Shown here: positions 50,430 through 63,343 of the stretch, in pieces
How the letters are laid out: each line of letters begins with the position of its first letter
How positions within the stretch are numbered: the first letter of the stretch is position 1
Assembly (NCBI GenBank): GCA_965153455.1
Contig: OZ234499.1
Location: 17,852,271 to 17,916,270, forward strand
DNA from: Sphagnum compactum
Lineage: Eukaryota > Bryophyta > Sphagnopsida > Sphagnales
Length of the DNA: 64,000 nucleotides
Reading direction: 5' to 3'
Notes under the pieces: generated by a model
The model's input: the letters and a program-made list of their open reading frames with translations, nothing else
Databases searched by the model: none
What the model was told of the DNA's origin: nothing
Made by a program: the position numbers and the translations under genes

Positions 50430-53400
50430 GCTTATCTTCACAAAGTTTTGCTTGCTTTCTTCTTTAGTGAAGGTATTGGTGTTGAAGTTTTATTGGATGG
50501 AAGATATCTCATCCACTCCACACCAAATACTGGATAAAAAATGAAGGTGATTACTGTGACTGTTCCTGGGTGTTTTCTTTTCCAGTTTCTGCCTGCATGA
50601 TGATTCTTCTTGTTATAGAGCTTCTTATGTGCTGATTTGGGCTTTTTTGGCATTTTTTTCCCCAAACTATCTTCTTTTGCTTGTTTTCCTAATTGAGAAA
50701 GTCTCAATTGTTATCAATCAAAGAAAAAGAAAAAGAAAAGACAAGTTTAGGATGAATTTTGCCAAAAAAGAAATTAGTTTTGGGGTTATCTCCAAGCTCC
50801 AATTGATGATTTGCATCTATTAAGTATTTTATGTTAAGTCAGTCGTCTGTCCAACATTTTTAGTACAAAGTAGTGCTTAATCAATCAATCTCTTGTTCAT
50901 GATTCTTGTGGGTAAATTAGCTCATCGATAAAATGAAGTGTTGATCACTAACCAAGTTCATGCTGCAAATGTCTAATTATCATGGAGGTGGATGCCAGAT
51001 GTGAGGCTTCTATTTGACCTTGGCATGGAGCATGAGTGACTTTTTCTTTTTCCTTGTTACGCCATCAAGATTCAACAATGCAAAAGAGGTTTGGGTTTTC
51101 AATTGAGTGAGAACGCAGCACATACACAATAGATGACATCCATAGAATCAAAAGGTACATCAGCTAAAAACACCAAGAACATGGCCAATTATTTCATAAG
51201 TTCAAGAACACAACAAATTGTCATTGACTCATTCAGTATACAATTAGCCCCTAAATGTCTGATAAACCAAAAATGGTTTTTTAAATATTTTAAAATGCTG
51301 TGGGCAAGAGAAATTTTAAATTTTTAAATATTTCTTTTCTTTCCTTTTTTGGGTCGAGTGGGGTTTTCTGAAAACTTTCAGATGGTATGCCAACCAAGAT
51401 GTCCACATGGATTTGAGTGAGGTTTTGATCAAAATAGTGCATGTGTCGGGCCTACAACTAATGAATACAATTGCCCACACTCTCAAGTGTGCCCCAATGA
51501 CGGTGGTGGGGATGGCAAGTTGGTATGTTTTCTATTAGATACGGAAAGACTGCCCAGGAGAAGTCCCCCTAGTCTCCAGGGGGCTGGAGGTTCATGTTCC
51601 CATAACAACACATATTTGTACTGACTACTGACCTTATTCTCTGAAGGATCGGATTATTTGCATTCAGGGAAACTACTTCACATGGCTGCTGCTTGTGAAA
51701 ATGGAAACAGAACATTGCAGAACAGGAGGACCAATTCAATGAAAGAGGAGGAGGGTAGGGACCAAGAAGGCTTGCAAGTTCAGCTACAGTTCTCTACTTT
51801 GAGGAGGTAGGTAATACAAGCTTCCTTTGAGCAATGTCTTTATTTGCCGTTTTTCTTGGTTAGCATCAAAGATCTTCTTTTCCCTTTTGCATCATCAGAC
51901 TTGCAATCTCTTCACATTGCTGTTTTTTGTTGACTATTTCAAAGAACTTCTTTAGCCTTTTTGCATCAAACTCGCTTCTGGAGTTTGGGGCCCAAACACT
52001 GAAATGGGTACAATGCCTCAAGGTGCTCTTCGTGCATTGCAGACAACCTGGAGATTTGACTATTGGGGATGTGCTACTATTGGGAAGTGTAGTACATACT
52101 AGTACTAGTACTAGTAGTACACGAGAATCTCAAGTTTCAGCAGGCACAGTACTTGGACTTCTATCAACTTGGATGTTCCCCAAAGAAGAAATTTTGTTAA
52201 TGTGTGGAAATCTTTTGCTTTCCTTTCTTTGAGGTACAAAGTTGACAATGCCCACATTTATTCCAAAGGGTCCGAGGAGTGTACTACCTGGAGCCCAGAA
52301 TTAGAAAAGCCAACAATCCGAATGCCTGGGCCACACAACCCTTCTTAGTCCAAACAAATTGCCACCTAAAATTCTATAGTGCCAAGGAGACTTTTGTAGG
52401 CTGTCAGAAGTGACCATCATTATCATCAGAACTTTGCAAGGGACCCAATTGTGTACATTAATGTAGTATTTTTTTCCCATTTGGGTTTATTAAAAATTAC
52501 CATGAATCTCAAGTCTCAAACAATAATTAAACTATTTTGATTGTTTTGTCAATTTGTGCAAACATTCCAGCTTCCCCAAATTGTAGCTCAAGTTCAAGAT
52601 CCATGACAAGAAGTTTTAGCATTCCAAGAAATGAAAAAGACCCCGAGAGATGAAGGAGCTTGTTTAAGAAAGCAAACAAACAAACAAACAAAAGCTTGCA
52701 GTTGTCAGCTTGAACACACCATCCTGACTCCTACCCGTATCTTTTTAAGTCAGGCACCCATGCCTTTTTGACTTGACAATTGCATGGATGAGACAATTCT
52801 CTCCATGTCTTATCTTAAAGCTAGTGTAACTCTATAATGGTTCTCAACACAATTTGCTTGGTAAAGCTAATCAGCAGGGCCAAACAAAAAAAAAACGGAA
52901 AAATGTGATTCTTCAAGTAAGAATGAAACCTCGCAGCCAAATTAGCTCTCGCTTTAGCTCTCCCCTTTTTCTTCCCTTATCAAAAAGAGTCATGGAACTG
53001 ACAACAATACTTGAGAGTCAACTTTACTCTTCCAAAGCTTGTCAGCCTTTTGTGCCTGGCAACTTTGTTTCGGGAAACTATTATTTACCTATCAATATCT
53101 TGATGAGTATACTAATGGGGAGGTGGGGATTAGGTTTGGTTCAACCTATTCACCACCCGGGATGATTGATGAATTTTGTAAGAGGCATAGAGAAGTGTTA
53201 GGTAAGCTTTATTGCAAAAGGAGTAATGAGGTTAAGATTCTTCCTTGCTTCAAATTTTGTGCCTTCCATCGTGGGCCTAAATCCTTTCCATGCTAGGATG
53301 AGGATTCGGCTAAGTAAGGGACTTTCTTTCTTTCCTTCTTTAGGGTTTGGGGTTTAAGGTTTAATTAATAGAGGAGGGGTTTTTTTCTTTCTTTGTTTCT

Positions 53401-53430
53401 TTGTGGAGGTGAAATGTTACCCAATCCTCT
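50430..53430. other. Intergenic DNA, no gene found
   Basis: Mixed composition with isolated short ORFs and no recognisable domain. A short (ACTAGT)n-like run lies at 52100-52121. Splice-like motifs occur but do not link into a credible gene. Confidence 0.45.
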
Positions 53431-53432
53431 TA

Positions 53433-53745
53433 TGAAATGGGTTTGGCAATCATTTACACACCAATTTTGGGGGATTTTTAGGGTTTAGGGTATCACCAAT
53501 GGCAAGAGAGTACACCCTCCTCTTCTTGCCAAAGTGTCGAAATGGGTTTGGCAATCATTTACACACCAATTCTGGGGTTTTAAAGTGTCGGGTATCACCA
53601 AATGGCAACAGAATAGACCCTCCTCTTTTTGCCAAACCATCAAAATGGGTTTGAGAATCAGTTACACACCAATTTTGGGGTTTTTTTTTTTAGGGTTTAG
53701 GGTATTACCAAATGGCAAGAGAATAGACCCTCCGTGTTTTGCCAA
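53433..53745. repeat. Three-copy tandem repeat of about 105 bp with TTTAGGG motif
   Basis: Units begin 'gaaatgggtttggcaatca' at 53433 and 53539, and 'aaaatgggtttgagaatca' near 53642. Each continues 'tacacaccaattttgggg', then a TTTAGGGTTTAGGGT-like stretch (lost in unit 2), then 'tatcaccaaatggcaa' and a pyrimidine-rich end. Confidence 0.9.
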
Positions 53746-53749
53746 ACCG

Positions 53750-55650
53750 TCACATTTTGTATGTCTGACTAGAGTGTGTGTAGAGCCACCAGGTTCAGGT
53801 GTCTTGGAATGAGTTTTTCGCTGGGAGCTGAGGCACACACAATCACCATCAAGGACTTCAAATTGCCAGAATCCTCAGAAAGAGAACATTGGCCCCCAGG
53901 TTAATGAGAAAGGAAGCTTTTGTGTGTTTGAGACCTGCTTCAATACACACTTAAACACTTAAGATTTCATCAAACATTCAAACTTAACAGGCTGATGATA
54001 TCTATTATTATGAAGGGCTGTTGCCAAAAGCTCAAGAATCATACATTACCTACCTATTGCCAAAAATTATGAAACCTAAAAGTAAAAAATATTAGTTGAA
54101 TTGTTTACAACTTTACAAATGTTAGAATTTAGAACTTAGAGTTTGCTTTTGTTCTTCAGACTTCAATGTTTTTGAATTGAAACACCTGCCCACCATATAT
54201 ATGAACCAGAGCACCCAAAACAAGCGAAAAACAAGGAACAAAATGGAAGGACCACGTCCAAGAAGACAGACAAATGAACCATATGTTTTTGGATTCCTAT
54301 CACAATGACGATATGTTTTAGAAGCGGTGTTTTTTTTTTTCCTTCCTCCAAATTTTTTAATTTCTGAAAGTTGCGAGTCTTTGCTGAAAAGTGAAAATAA
54401 GCATTTTGACATCGGAAAAAACCATGTGTTTCCAAGTTTTCCTCCAAAGGAGTTTGAAAAAATAACAATGAAAGTAATTGTTTACAAAAATGGTGATGCA
54501 TGCGTTTTCATTTGGTTGACAACACACTTCATTAGCTCAACGTCCACTTTGATCGGTTAACGTTGTGTTTCATCTAGTTGACATCACATTTCATCAAGTT
54601 GACATCCATTTTTGTGAAGTTGGAATAAGGTTCCCTTGGCCGACATGCATTAAGCCAATCTAGGCAAAGAAGGAATTTGAGAAGGAAAAGTTTCATTGAA
54701 CAAATGCAAGCCAATGAAGGAACTTTGTGTCACCTTAGAGAAGTGGATGTCAACCTAGCAAATTGGTGTCAACCGATTGAAATGCAACAAGAACAACCTA
54801 ACAAATTGGGTGGGTGTTGGCTTTGCCTAAAATGCAATGTTGACTTGACAAAGTGTACATTGGAGAGACATGAAGTGAGTTGAGTTTGTTGTGCAAGTTA
54901 CAAGGACCGAATGCTAGAGACATGAAGGATCTGAACTTTGTAATGAGAGTACTACCTATCATACTAGGCTTCTTTTACCTTTAGAGTATGATTGTGAGTG
55001 TAATGAACCCACCACCATTGACTTGCTTGATATTTGCTAGCAAAGGTTTTTTAGTTTAGCTATGATCGAATCCCCTTGAAAGGGTTTTCCTCCCAACTTT
55101 CTTCTTTCTTTGAATGAGCAAGAGCACTAGTGACGATCATACCAAAAAGGATTTAGCACTGATGGACAAGTTATTGGAAAACTCTCAAAACAAGAGAAAA
55201 TCTAGCAGAAAAACCTGACTTTAACATCACGAATCTGTTTAAATCTGGCAAACTACTTTGTGTGGGGTGTGATCAAATTTGGCTAAATTTTTAAGAATCT
55301 GTGAAAGAAATTTTTTTTTTTCCCAACTTTTTTGGGTGCAATTTTACATCACTTCACCAGAAATTTTCTCAAAAAGCACTTTAAAAAAATTTAGCTCCTT
55401 TCTCTTTGGTGAAAGGAAGTCATGAGGCAAAACAAAATAAAAATTGCTTAAATTTCGCCATATGATTTGATGGGACTAGAAAGTGGCTATACATTGTCTC
55501 CCTCTACGTCTGTGCACATGCACACAAGTTAGCCCTTAATTCCTTCACCGCTAGGCCACCTATTTTTGTCCTCCAATGGCTTGTTTATTGCCCCTCCAGC
55601 CAGCAGCACTGGACTTCATATGCAAGCCAGCCTCCTCCATTTCATCCTCT
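53750..55650. other. Intergenic DNA
   Basis: No gene recognised. Around 54500-54640 a phrase like 'gttgacaacacacttcat' recurs three times ('gttgacatcacatttcat', 'gttgacatccattttt'), a small decayed repeat. Confidence 0.45.
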
Positions 55651-55652
55651 AA

Positions 55653-56015
55653 GAGCATCTCCAGCGGTGCTCAGTATGTGACCCTGCAAAACCATTTTTC
55701 AGATCCATATTGACTTTTTTGCAGCCCAACTATAAAACCGAAACCGGAGAGCATATACGTGGGGAACCACTAATAGCAAATCACTTGGACCAATCATTAC
55801 GATGGGCCAATCAGAAACACTGAGAAGAAGTCAGATCATATGTACTACACTCTGTTCTGCAGGTGCACAACAGTGCTGTGCCTTTTGCTGGCCAACGCAA
55901 ACTGTACATTCTGCTGAGCCAAAACCGGTTTCTTGAGCCAAACCGGCATGTTTTAACTTTTCTTCATCCAATTATGCTCTGTAGGATCACATACTGAGCA
56001 CTGCTGGAGATGCTC
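55653..56015. mobile_element. Tourist-like (PIF/Harbinger) MITE, 363 bp
   Basis: A non-autonomous DNA transposon. The left terminal repeat starts GAGCATCTCCAGCGGTGCTC (55653-55688). The right end (55980-56015) is its reverse complement, with three mismatches over 36 bases. The element is flanked on both sides by TAA (55650-55652 and 56016-56018), a 3-bp target duplication of the TWA type typical of PIF/Harbinger elements. There is no coding capacity inside. The near-identical termini indicate a fairly young insertion. Confidence 0.92.
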
Positions 56016-56019
56016 TAAG

Positions 56020-59000
56020 CAGAGCAGAAGCCCAGCTGGCAAATAACATTAAGAGAGAACCCTAAATCTCACATACTGCACAAATGCTTGTTGCACACAC
56101 CGGGTTTCATGTTTTATCTAGTGTTGGGCAGGTATGAAAAATGGCACCAAACCTGCTCCTTTCTCAAGGAAGTTGATTCTCAAAAAATCAAAAGAGCCAA
56201 GTTCAGATATCCATACTCATGCTTCTCATCAAATAACAAACTAATCAAATAACCTTCTATAGAACCAACCACAGTTCTTTCATTTGAAACGCAATTCTTG
56301 GTGGGGTTCTAAATAACCAAAACCAAGGATTCTTCGATTCTGAAATTTTTCATAAAACGGTTATTTACAAAATCAAATTATCTGCCCAACATGTTTTATC
56401 ATGAGGTGCTCAATCACACAAGTATGTAATAGATTTTTACGCAATCGATGAAGCATGTTTTTATAAAAAAATTGCTTAGAATTGGTTTTGTTACAAACAA
56501 CAAATCACTCAAATCATTAAAGACTACTATTGCACAACAACAAAGCTTGTTGTAAGTTAACCATTGCCCAATGGCTTTGCCCCTTCCTTATGGCACATTT
56601 AAACCAATTTTGGGATTGTAAGTGTAAATACATATATACCCATCATGTAAAAGGGGGGTAAATGTAAACATTGATTTACATTCTTCACCTTATCAAATTT
56701 TTGGCATTTACACTTTCCCTACTCATTGTGTGGTTAAGTTTTTACACTTAAACTTACACTTGGAAATGTAAAAAATTTGATTTACGCATACATGGCCTCA
56801 TGTAAATGTATTTGGCAGTGTCAATGGATGGTGAGTGGACAAAAAATAATTTTTCATTGGGTTCCAGTTCCCTATCTAACCAAATTGAGTAGCTCAGTTT
56901 CTGGTTTCACTATCTACCAATATTAATACCCATTAGAGTTTTCCTTAAAATCACCCTCTCTTTGGGCGTCCTTTCACCCCCTATCGCGTCTTTCAGTGAG
57001 GTCCGGAAAGTAAGGAAGTTTCGTTAAATCTGGGTATGAAATGCTGAAACTCAGCATTTTATAGTAGTTGTACAGGTAGGAGCAGTGAAAATGTATGCAG
57101 CAGCAGGAGTGGAGGCGTCAGGACAAAGGAAAGAGGAGGTCAAAACAGGATGAAACTCAGTTTACCTCAAAAAATGGTTCCATTTTTTAGTTTCACCCCG
57201 CCCTTGAAGGCTAATGTACTTTTTGCAGGATTTTTTTCTAATCTCACCCAGTTTTGGACCAAACTCAGAGTTCTCGTGCTGTGTTTTCTTAACTGTACAG
57301 AAAGCATCAATTTCCTCCCCCTCTTGGGACACGTAAAACTAGTGGATGTAAAACATAATAGTTAGAAAAGGAACATGGTTATCATTGATTCTGTAGACAT
57401 GCCAAAAGAATGCTTTTAGCATGGGAAGAAAGATTATTTGAAGAGCAAGAGTTTCGACGATGGTATTGTAGACTAACAAGCAAGTATAAGATCGAAATTA
57501 TATATGTTTATTACAAGATTATGAAAATTTATGTTTTTTTTTACACAAATATTTTTTCATTTTTTAATTTTCTATATGTAATTATTATGTCATATCATTT
57601 TCTTATCATGAATTTCATGTGGAAGTCATACATATTAATTGAAACTATAATCAAACCATAATGAAATTATGAAATCCAATCATTAAATAAATTACCTAAC
57701 TTAATTCATAAAAAAATTACATAAGTATTAATCTAATTACATCAAATTACAATAACATGAATACTATTGGACCAAATTGCAAACTAAAAATCCATGACTT
57801 CACAATATTGGCGTAACATGGACCATATACCAAGCCCTACTGAAAATGCTTTGAGTCACTATAAGGTTAGTAAAACAGAGGCCAAAGCTCTAATAAAGTC
57901 ACGGTTGGTGCTAGTTAACTCTGGTTAGTAGATAACGGTCAGGAAATAGTATTCTGTTGGGTTCCTTAGCTAACCACGGTGATTAGCTCAGTTACTTTTT
58001 TAACTCCCTAGGTAAATAGTAAAAAAAAGCACCTACCTATTATGTATAAAGAGTCTACTTACCTAGGTAAATAGATGCATGTGGATGATTAGTACACACC
58101 ATGGTTAGCTATGGGACAGGAATACAATGAAAAAAGTGTTTCCTGTCCACGTATCATTCATCCTCATGATGCATGGATGGGGGCGTAGCTTCAACCTTGG
58201 CCCGTTCATTAATTGCTTGCTAAACTTGTGACCCATGCTCTTAATCTTGACACAAACCCTCACTTCAACCAGTTAAACCTCCTACTATGAGGGCCTTCCT
58301 TTAAGGTGAACTGAACAAAGCCCAAATGGGCTTTTACAAATAATAGAGATAACCAAAATAATTTCATATTGCAACTTGCTTTATGACTTATTATCAGAAT
58401 TTTGCATTAAACAAATTGAATACACAATAGCATGTGAATTCAAAGTAACTATGTGGGATATTCACATACAATTATCATAAATTTTCTGGGCTTGATTTCA
58501 TTAGAAAAAACTCAGAGAATAAATAGAACCCATTCAGTTAGCTGAAAGGTTTAAATTGGGCCCATTAGCCACTAGAGCAAGACTAATAGTTTTTTCAAAA
58601 AAGAAAAAAGAAAACCCAAAAATGAAATGGCTCTTATTTAGAGCCAGAGTGAACTAGCACCCACCAGCACACCAATGGAGGATGGATGATGTGTGAACAG
58701 AATACATTGAAGTAACCACAGGACCAACCATGGTGGTTAGCTGTGAACAGAATACATTAAATTAACCACAGGACCAACCATGGTGGTTAGCTATGTACAT
58801 GCTAAGCTATGGGACCAACCATGGTGGGTTAGCAATGTACCAACCATCCACAATGCACATGTCTCTGTGTACCTAGTAGCCCACCAAGCGCCTTACCGAC
58901 TTAACTACCTACATAGTAACCACTTACAGATCCCTGGCTACGGTATTTTGGTGGCACAAATTTTTCACCAATAAAACAACCACTAAAATTCACCGAATAG

Positions 59001-61610
59001 TAAGTCGACACTTGTAAAAGGAAAAGGGCACAAAGAAAAAGCTGTATTTAATTATATTATGAGTAACACACAAAATATTAAATTAATGACTATAGGTATA
59101 TAGTTTCAAGTGTCAAAAAAATAAATAAATTATTAATTATTATTTATGTACATGCCTTTTTCAGATAAGTAAGTTAATAGCCTATCTCAATGAAATGACT
59201 GAATGTCCATATTTTGGAACTCAAAAAGGGCCACAGTGAACCAGCAACCCACCAGTGCACCCTGAAGGATGAATGGTAAGTGGTCAGGAAACAATTTTCT
59301 GTCAAGATCCAGTTCCTTAGCTAACCATCGTGGTTAGCTCTCAGTTGGGTTTTTTTTTAACCTACCTACTAACAACCCACAAGCATGTTGTTAGTAGGTA
59401 GGTAGTAAAAACAGCCCTTACCTATGTATGTATAAACCATCTACTTACCTAAATAGTAACCTATTTTCCTACCTACCTACCCTATATATGAAACCTATTT
59501 CTTTAAATTTAGTTACCAAGGTGAAAGCAAATATTATCTCAGTTGGTTTGTTTATCAATTTAATGCTACAAAAAAAATTGGTTGTGTAGAATGTTTTGTT
59601 TATTGAATTTTGGAATATCTTCATTTATAGTTTCTTCTTCTTAAAATGGCGAAATATAATGAACAATAATGCAATAATAAAGCTTATAAGTCAAGCTTGT
59701 GCAAGTTATGCTTTCCGTAAAGCCCATCGGCTTTTTTACACTAGGTAACGCATCCTCCAGGTACAATCGGAAAAACAAAGCTAGGCTTTGTACAAGTAAC
59801 AAGAAAATGGCCCATTTCAAAAAGAATGCTACATCAATGTGTGTCCTTGTTCCAATTAAAATTGTAAACATGAGACAAAGAATTCAAAAACACTAGACTT
59901 GAACCAATTCAACCCTCACATCACTTCACGCAACTTCATAGCATACAAACTGATGAGTCCAACGTCAAAAACATTATTGCACATTGGTGGTCACGCACCT
60001 GTCACTTGCCAATTGGCTGACCATGGTGCTTGTCACACAAAACATGAGAGAGTTTCTATCGGGTACTTATAGAGACTTGAAATTGGTTTTGTTCATTGCT
60101 TTTCTTGTGTGCTTGTTGGAAAGTCCAAAGTTTTTTCAACTTATGGATCATCCTGTTAGGTGGCCTGATAGGTAGTAGGTAAGCTATCTAACCCAAATGG
60201 GAAGAAAAGATATTTTGTGATGGAGGGAGAGGGAGGGGAAGCCCTATCTTTCTATTTTCTAATAAGGTTTTTCAAACCCTAAGCTCTAAGTATGACTGAA
60301 ATTATGTTAATCTGGACCTTTCTTTCTCCCTTCTCATCCATACGAGACTTTGTCAACAGAAATTTTCCAGTAACCAAAAGCACAAATCTGCGGGAGGACT
60401 TGGAAGTACAAAACCAGAGAATCTAAGTCAGATGTCAAAGAAGGGAGGGACTGATAATTATGGAGATTCTAACTCAGCTACCAACTGCTTGTAACCAGTC
60501 AGCAGCAGGAGGCTTGGATGTTTACCTATAATTGTTGACCAAGGTAGGATGGATATGAATGCCTCCAGCAACTACTGGACTCCCCAAAGTGTGAGGACCT
60601 GCACAAACTTTGACCTGCAACAAACATGTGCACCACCCACCTTGAGTCCTTGACCAAACAACCCTCCTCCCCCTTGAAAGACATACAGATTTCCTAATAA
60701 CCAAGTGCCAACAGAGTGCCAACAACAAACACTCTGCTTTTCTAGAGAAGCGCTGAATTGCTATCAGTATAAAGCCAGGGACTGTATTTAGAGATGACCT
60801 GATAACAAGGTCAGGGATAAAATTGAGTTCTGACACATAACAACAACAACAAATCAGCAAGCATGAAAAAAAGGAGGAAAACCCAAACCAAAAGAAAAGA
60901 GAAAGACAAAGGGATAAGAATCAGCTCAGATAAGAACACTTACCCTGAGAGAAGTGATCATCAAGCAAGGAAAAGGCTTTTAGATACTCAAGGATGCTGC
61001 TTCCAGGGAAGGAGAACGCTTAGTATCAGGAGCATGGTTATCAATGATCTTGTTGAAGCAGAGAAACAACCAACCCCATTGTGACTCAAGTCACAAAAAT
61101 AGACCACAAATCTGATAAACTAGACTTAAAAGAGACCTGCTTCAAAGCCAAGGATTGCTCTAAACATTGCAAAGATCCTTGACTCATGACATTCTCCAAA
61201 ACTACAAATTGACTTATAAGAGAGTATAACTTCAAGCTTCTGCTAGTCTAGAAGTCTTGTTGCAACAAAACTTAATCTCAATGGTGTGTCCATGAATACC
61301 TCTCCAGCTAGACATATGAACCAGCAATTGTTGCCCACAACCAGAGAAACCAGGGAAGCAATAAAACTGTGACCCTGCAACAGCTAGGCTCTTGTTGAAA
61401 AGATATGAAACTTGCAGTTGCATTGTTCCCTGGTAACCCTCCAACTTGAATCTGGCATACAAAATCATGCTTTTCCTTCTGTATTTGGTAATATCATGTG
61501 AAATGGCAATATACAAAGTGATTGGAAGACAAATTCTGATTTCAACTCTGCCAACACCCAAGTGTAAATTGACAATTTTTGTCAAAGGACATTCCAATAA
61601 GTCTTGTAAA
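56020..61610. other. Repeat-rich intergenic DNA
   Basis: No gene recognised. A dispersed repeat family (C) is seen at about 56825, 57925 and 59268, and a two-copy tandem repeat of about 50 bp at 58693-58795. Short ORFs are random-looking. The region ends where the acyl-CoA ligase stop codon appears on the minus strand. Confidence 0.5.
58693..58795. repeat. Tandem duplication of about 50 bp
   Basis: Two adjacent copies start 'tgtgaacagaatacatt' and contain 'taaccacaggaccaaccatgg' and 'tggttagct'. A third partial 'gggaccaaccatggtgggttagc' follows at about 58810. CCATGG sits inside an inverted AACCA-CCATGG-TGGTT motif. Confidence 0.85.
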
Positions 61611-61613
61611 GAC

Positions 61614-63343
61614 TCATAATTTGGCAGTTCTTTGAGCTTTAAGTTCCCTGCGCAAGATCTTCCCAGATGCTGATTTGGGAATCGCAGGAATAAATGTAAC
61701 TTGACGAAGCCTCTTGTAGAACACCACCTAGACAGAAGAACAGAAGATGTGCATCATCCATCATCAGCATTGTATTAGATCATGTCTCAGAGATGCTATG
61801 GCTTGTCCATAAGCATTATTGGCATACTGCTACTAACAGGAAGGTGGTATAATCCAGTCTAGTAGTCCTTCCTTTAGAAATGCAAACAAGAAAGCTGGGC
61901 CTGCACAAATCTTACTCTTCATCTAGAACTCTTATTTATAGAAACCACACTACAACACTGCCCGTTCTACTGAGAAAGAGAGTAATTTCCTAGCATTTGC
62001 AACATCAATAAACAGACCCCACAGAAACCTCACCTGTTTGTGGATGAAGGCTATAACCTCAGATGTGGACAAATTGCTCCCTGCTGCCCGGACTACATAT
62101 GCTGTTGGAACTTCCCCAGCTTCATCATCAGGGAGGCTGCAATTTTTATCAGCAAAGTCCAAGAGTGATAAAAGGGTGAGTTGCAGCCATTTGTAACATT
62201 GGTATCCAGTATCAAGAATGTTGAAACGGCCATGAATGACCAAATACTGACAACTGGCACTTAACCATCACTTCAATGTGAGAGCATCATGGATACATCT
62301 GCAGAATGTAATCAGGGAAAAGAAGAGTGCAACATGATCTCCTCTCTTTTAATAAACCCCAGAATGAAATGAATTTTTCTGAGAACAAAGGCTGGCAAGG
62401 AACTGGTGACATACGGTACTACCGCAGCATCCATGATCTCAGGATGTGTGAGCAGCAACCCTTCCAATTCTGCTGGTGCAACCTGCCCCATTGCCATCAC
62501 AAGAATGATTATATTGCTCTGCTTTCAGGTGCTCACTGGAAGGATAAATCTGGACGTTGCAAAATTGGACATTTCTGACAGTGGCATGTGTGATTTTGAA
62601 TTCTAGTTCAGTTTGATGGTTTCAGGTTTAAGATTTAGGACTCAATACCTACATTCTGCCTTGCTACAATAGGCACTCTTACAAACTGTGATGTGAGCAA
62701 GATGGAAAACCTGAAATCCCTTGCACTTGATTAGCTCCTTGATGCGATCAACAATGTATAGAGAGCCCTCATTATCAAAGTAGACAATGTCACCAGTGTG
62801 CAGCCATCCCTCCTTGTCCAGTGTTGCAGCTGTCTCCTCGGGTTTCTCCAAGTAGCCTGCAATCACAAGTTTTCTCAGCCTTCACTGTAAGAGACTCAGG
62901 TAAGCCAAGAGAAATGGAACATACGAATGGCAGATCCTGCACTTTATAGGCTTGTCCAGTATGTGTTTGTGAGCAACAAAATAGGACAGGAAATTCTAGC
63001 TGCTGGAATGTCCAACTACACTCTATCCTTCTCCACTATCTCTGGGCTCCCCTTGTGTTGCTCTTTCTCATCATCTGAATCAACAACCTAAAAAAAGAGC
63101 AGATTGCCAAACAGAGAGGAAGAAAAGAGTTGGTGGGTTGGGACAGAAGAAACCTTGCATGATGTTGGGACCACGCACCCAGAGCTCGCCAACTTCATTG
63201 GGAGGCAGAGACTTTCCAGTGGCAACATCCACAACCTTGGCCTCCATGTCAGGTGCCAGAGAACCACATGAGCCAAAGTGGGAATTGTCTTCCTTCACCA
63301 CAGCAACTGAAACCAGTCCTGAAGTTTCTGTTAAACCGTATCC
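61614..63343 (-). CDS. 4-coumarate-CoA-ligase-like acyl-CoA ligase, 3' part
   Basis: An adenylate-forming enzyme that activates a carboxylic acid to its CoA thioester via an acyl-AMP. Five C-terminal exons are the complements of 63154-63343, 62711-62856, 62415-62482, 62034-62136 and 61614-61727, all with GT-AG introns and consistent phases. They give the last 206 residues. Family motifs are [30 protein letters not shown] (across a junction), [11 protein letters not shown], the hinge [21 protein letters not shown], and the catalytic-lysine motif [13 protein letters not shown]. The protein ends TAKL, and AKL is a possible peroxisomal PTS1. This points to the 4CL-like/OPCL-type peroxisomal clade rather than classical cytosolic 4CL; the substrate is unknown. 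The N-terminal half, with the P-loop-like AMP motif, was not found in 63344-64000 and probably lies beyond the window. Confidence 0.93.

Noticed and set aside
53039-53296. 85-codon plus-strand ORF (YTNGEVGIRFGSTYSPPG)
   Set aside because: Composition looks protein-like but no domain, neighbour exon or start context supports it.
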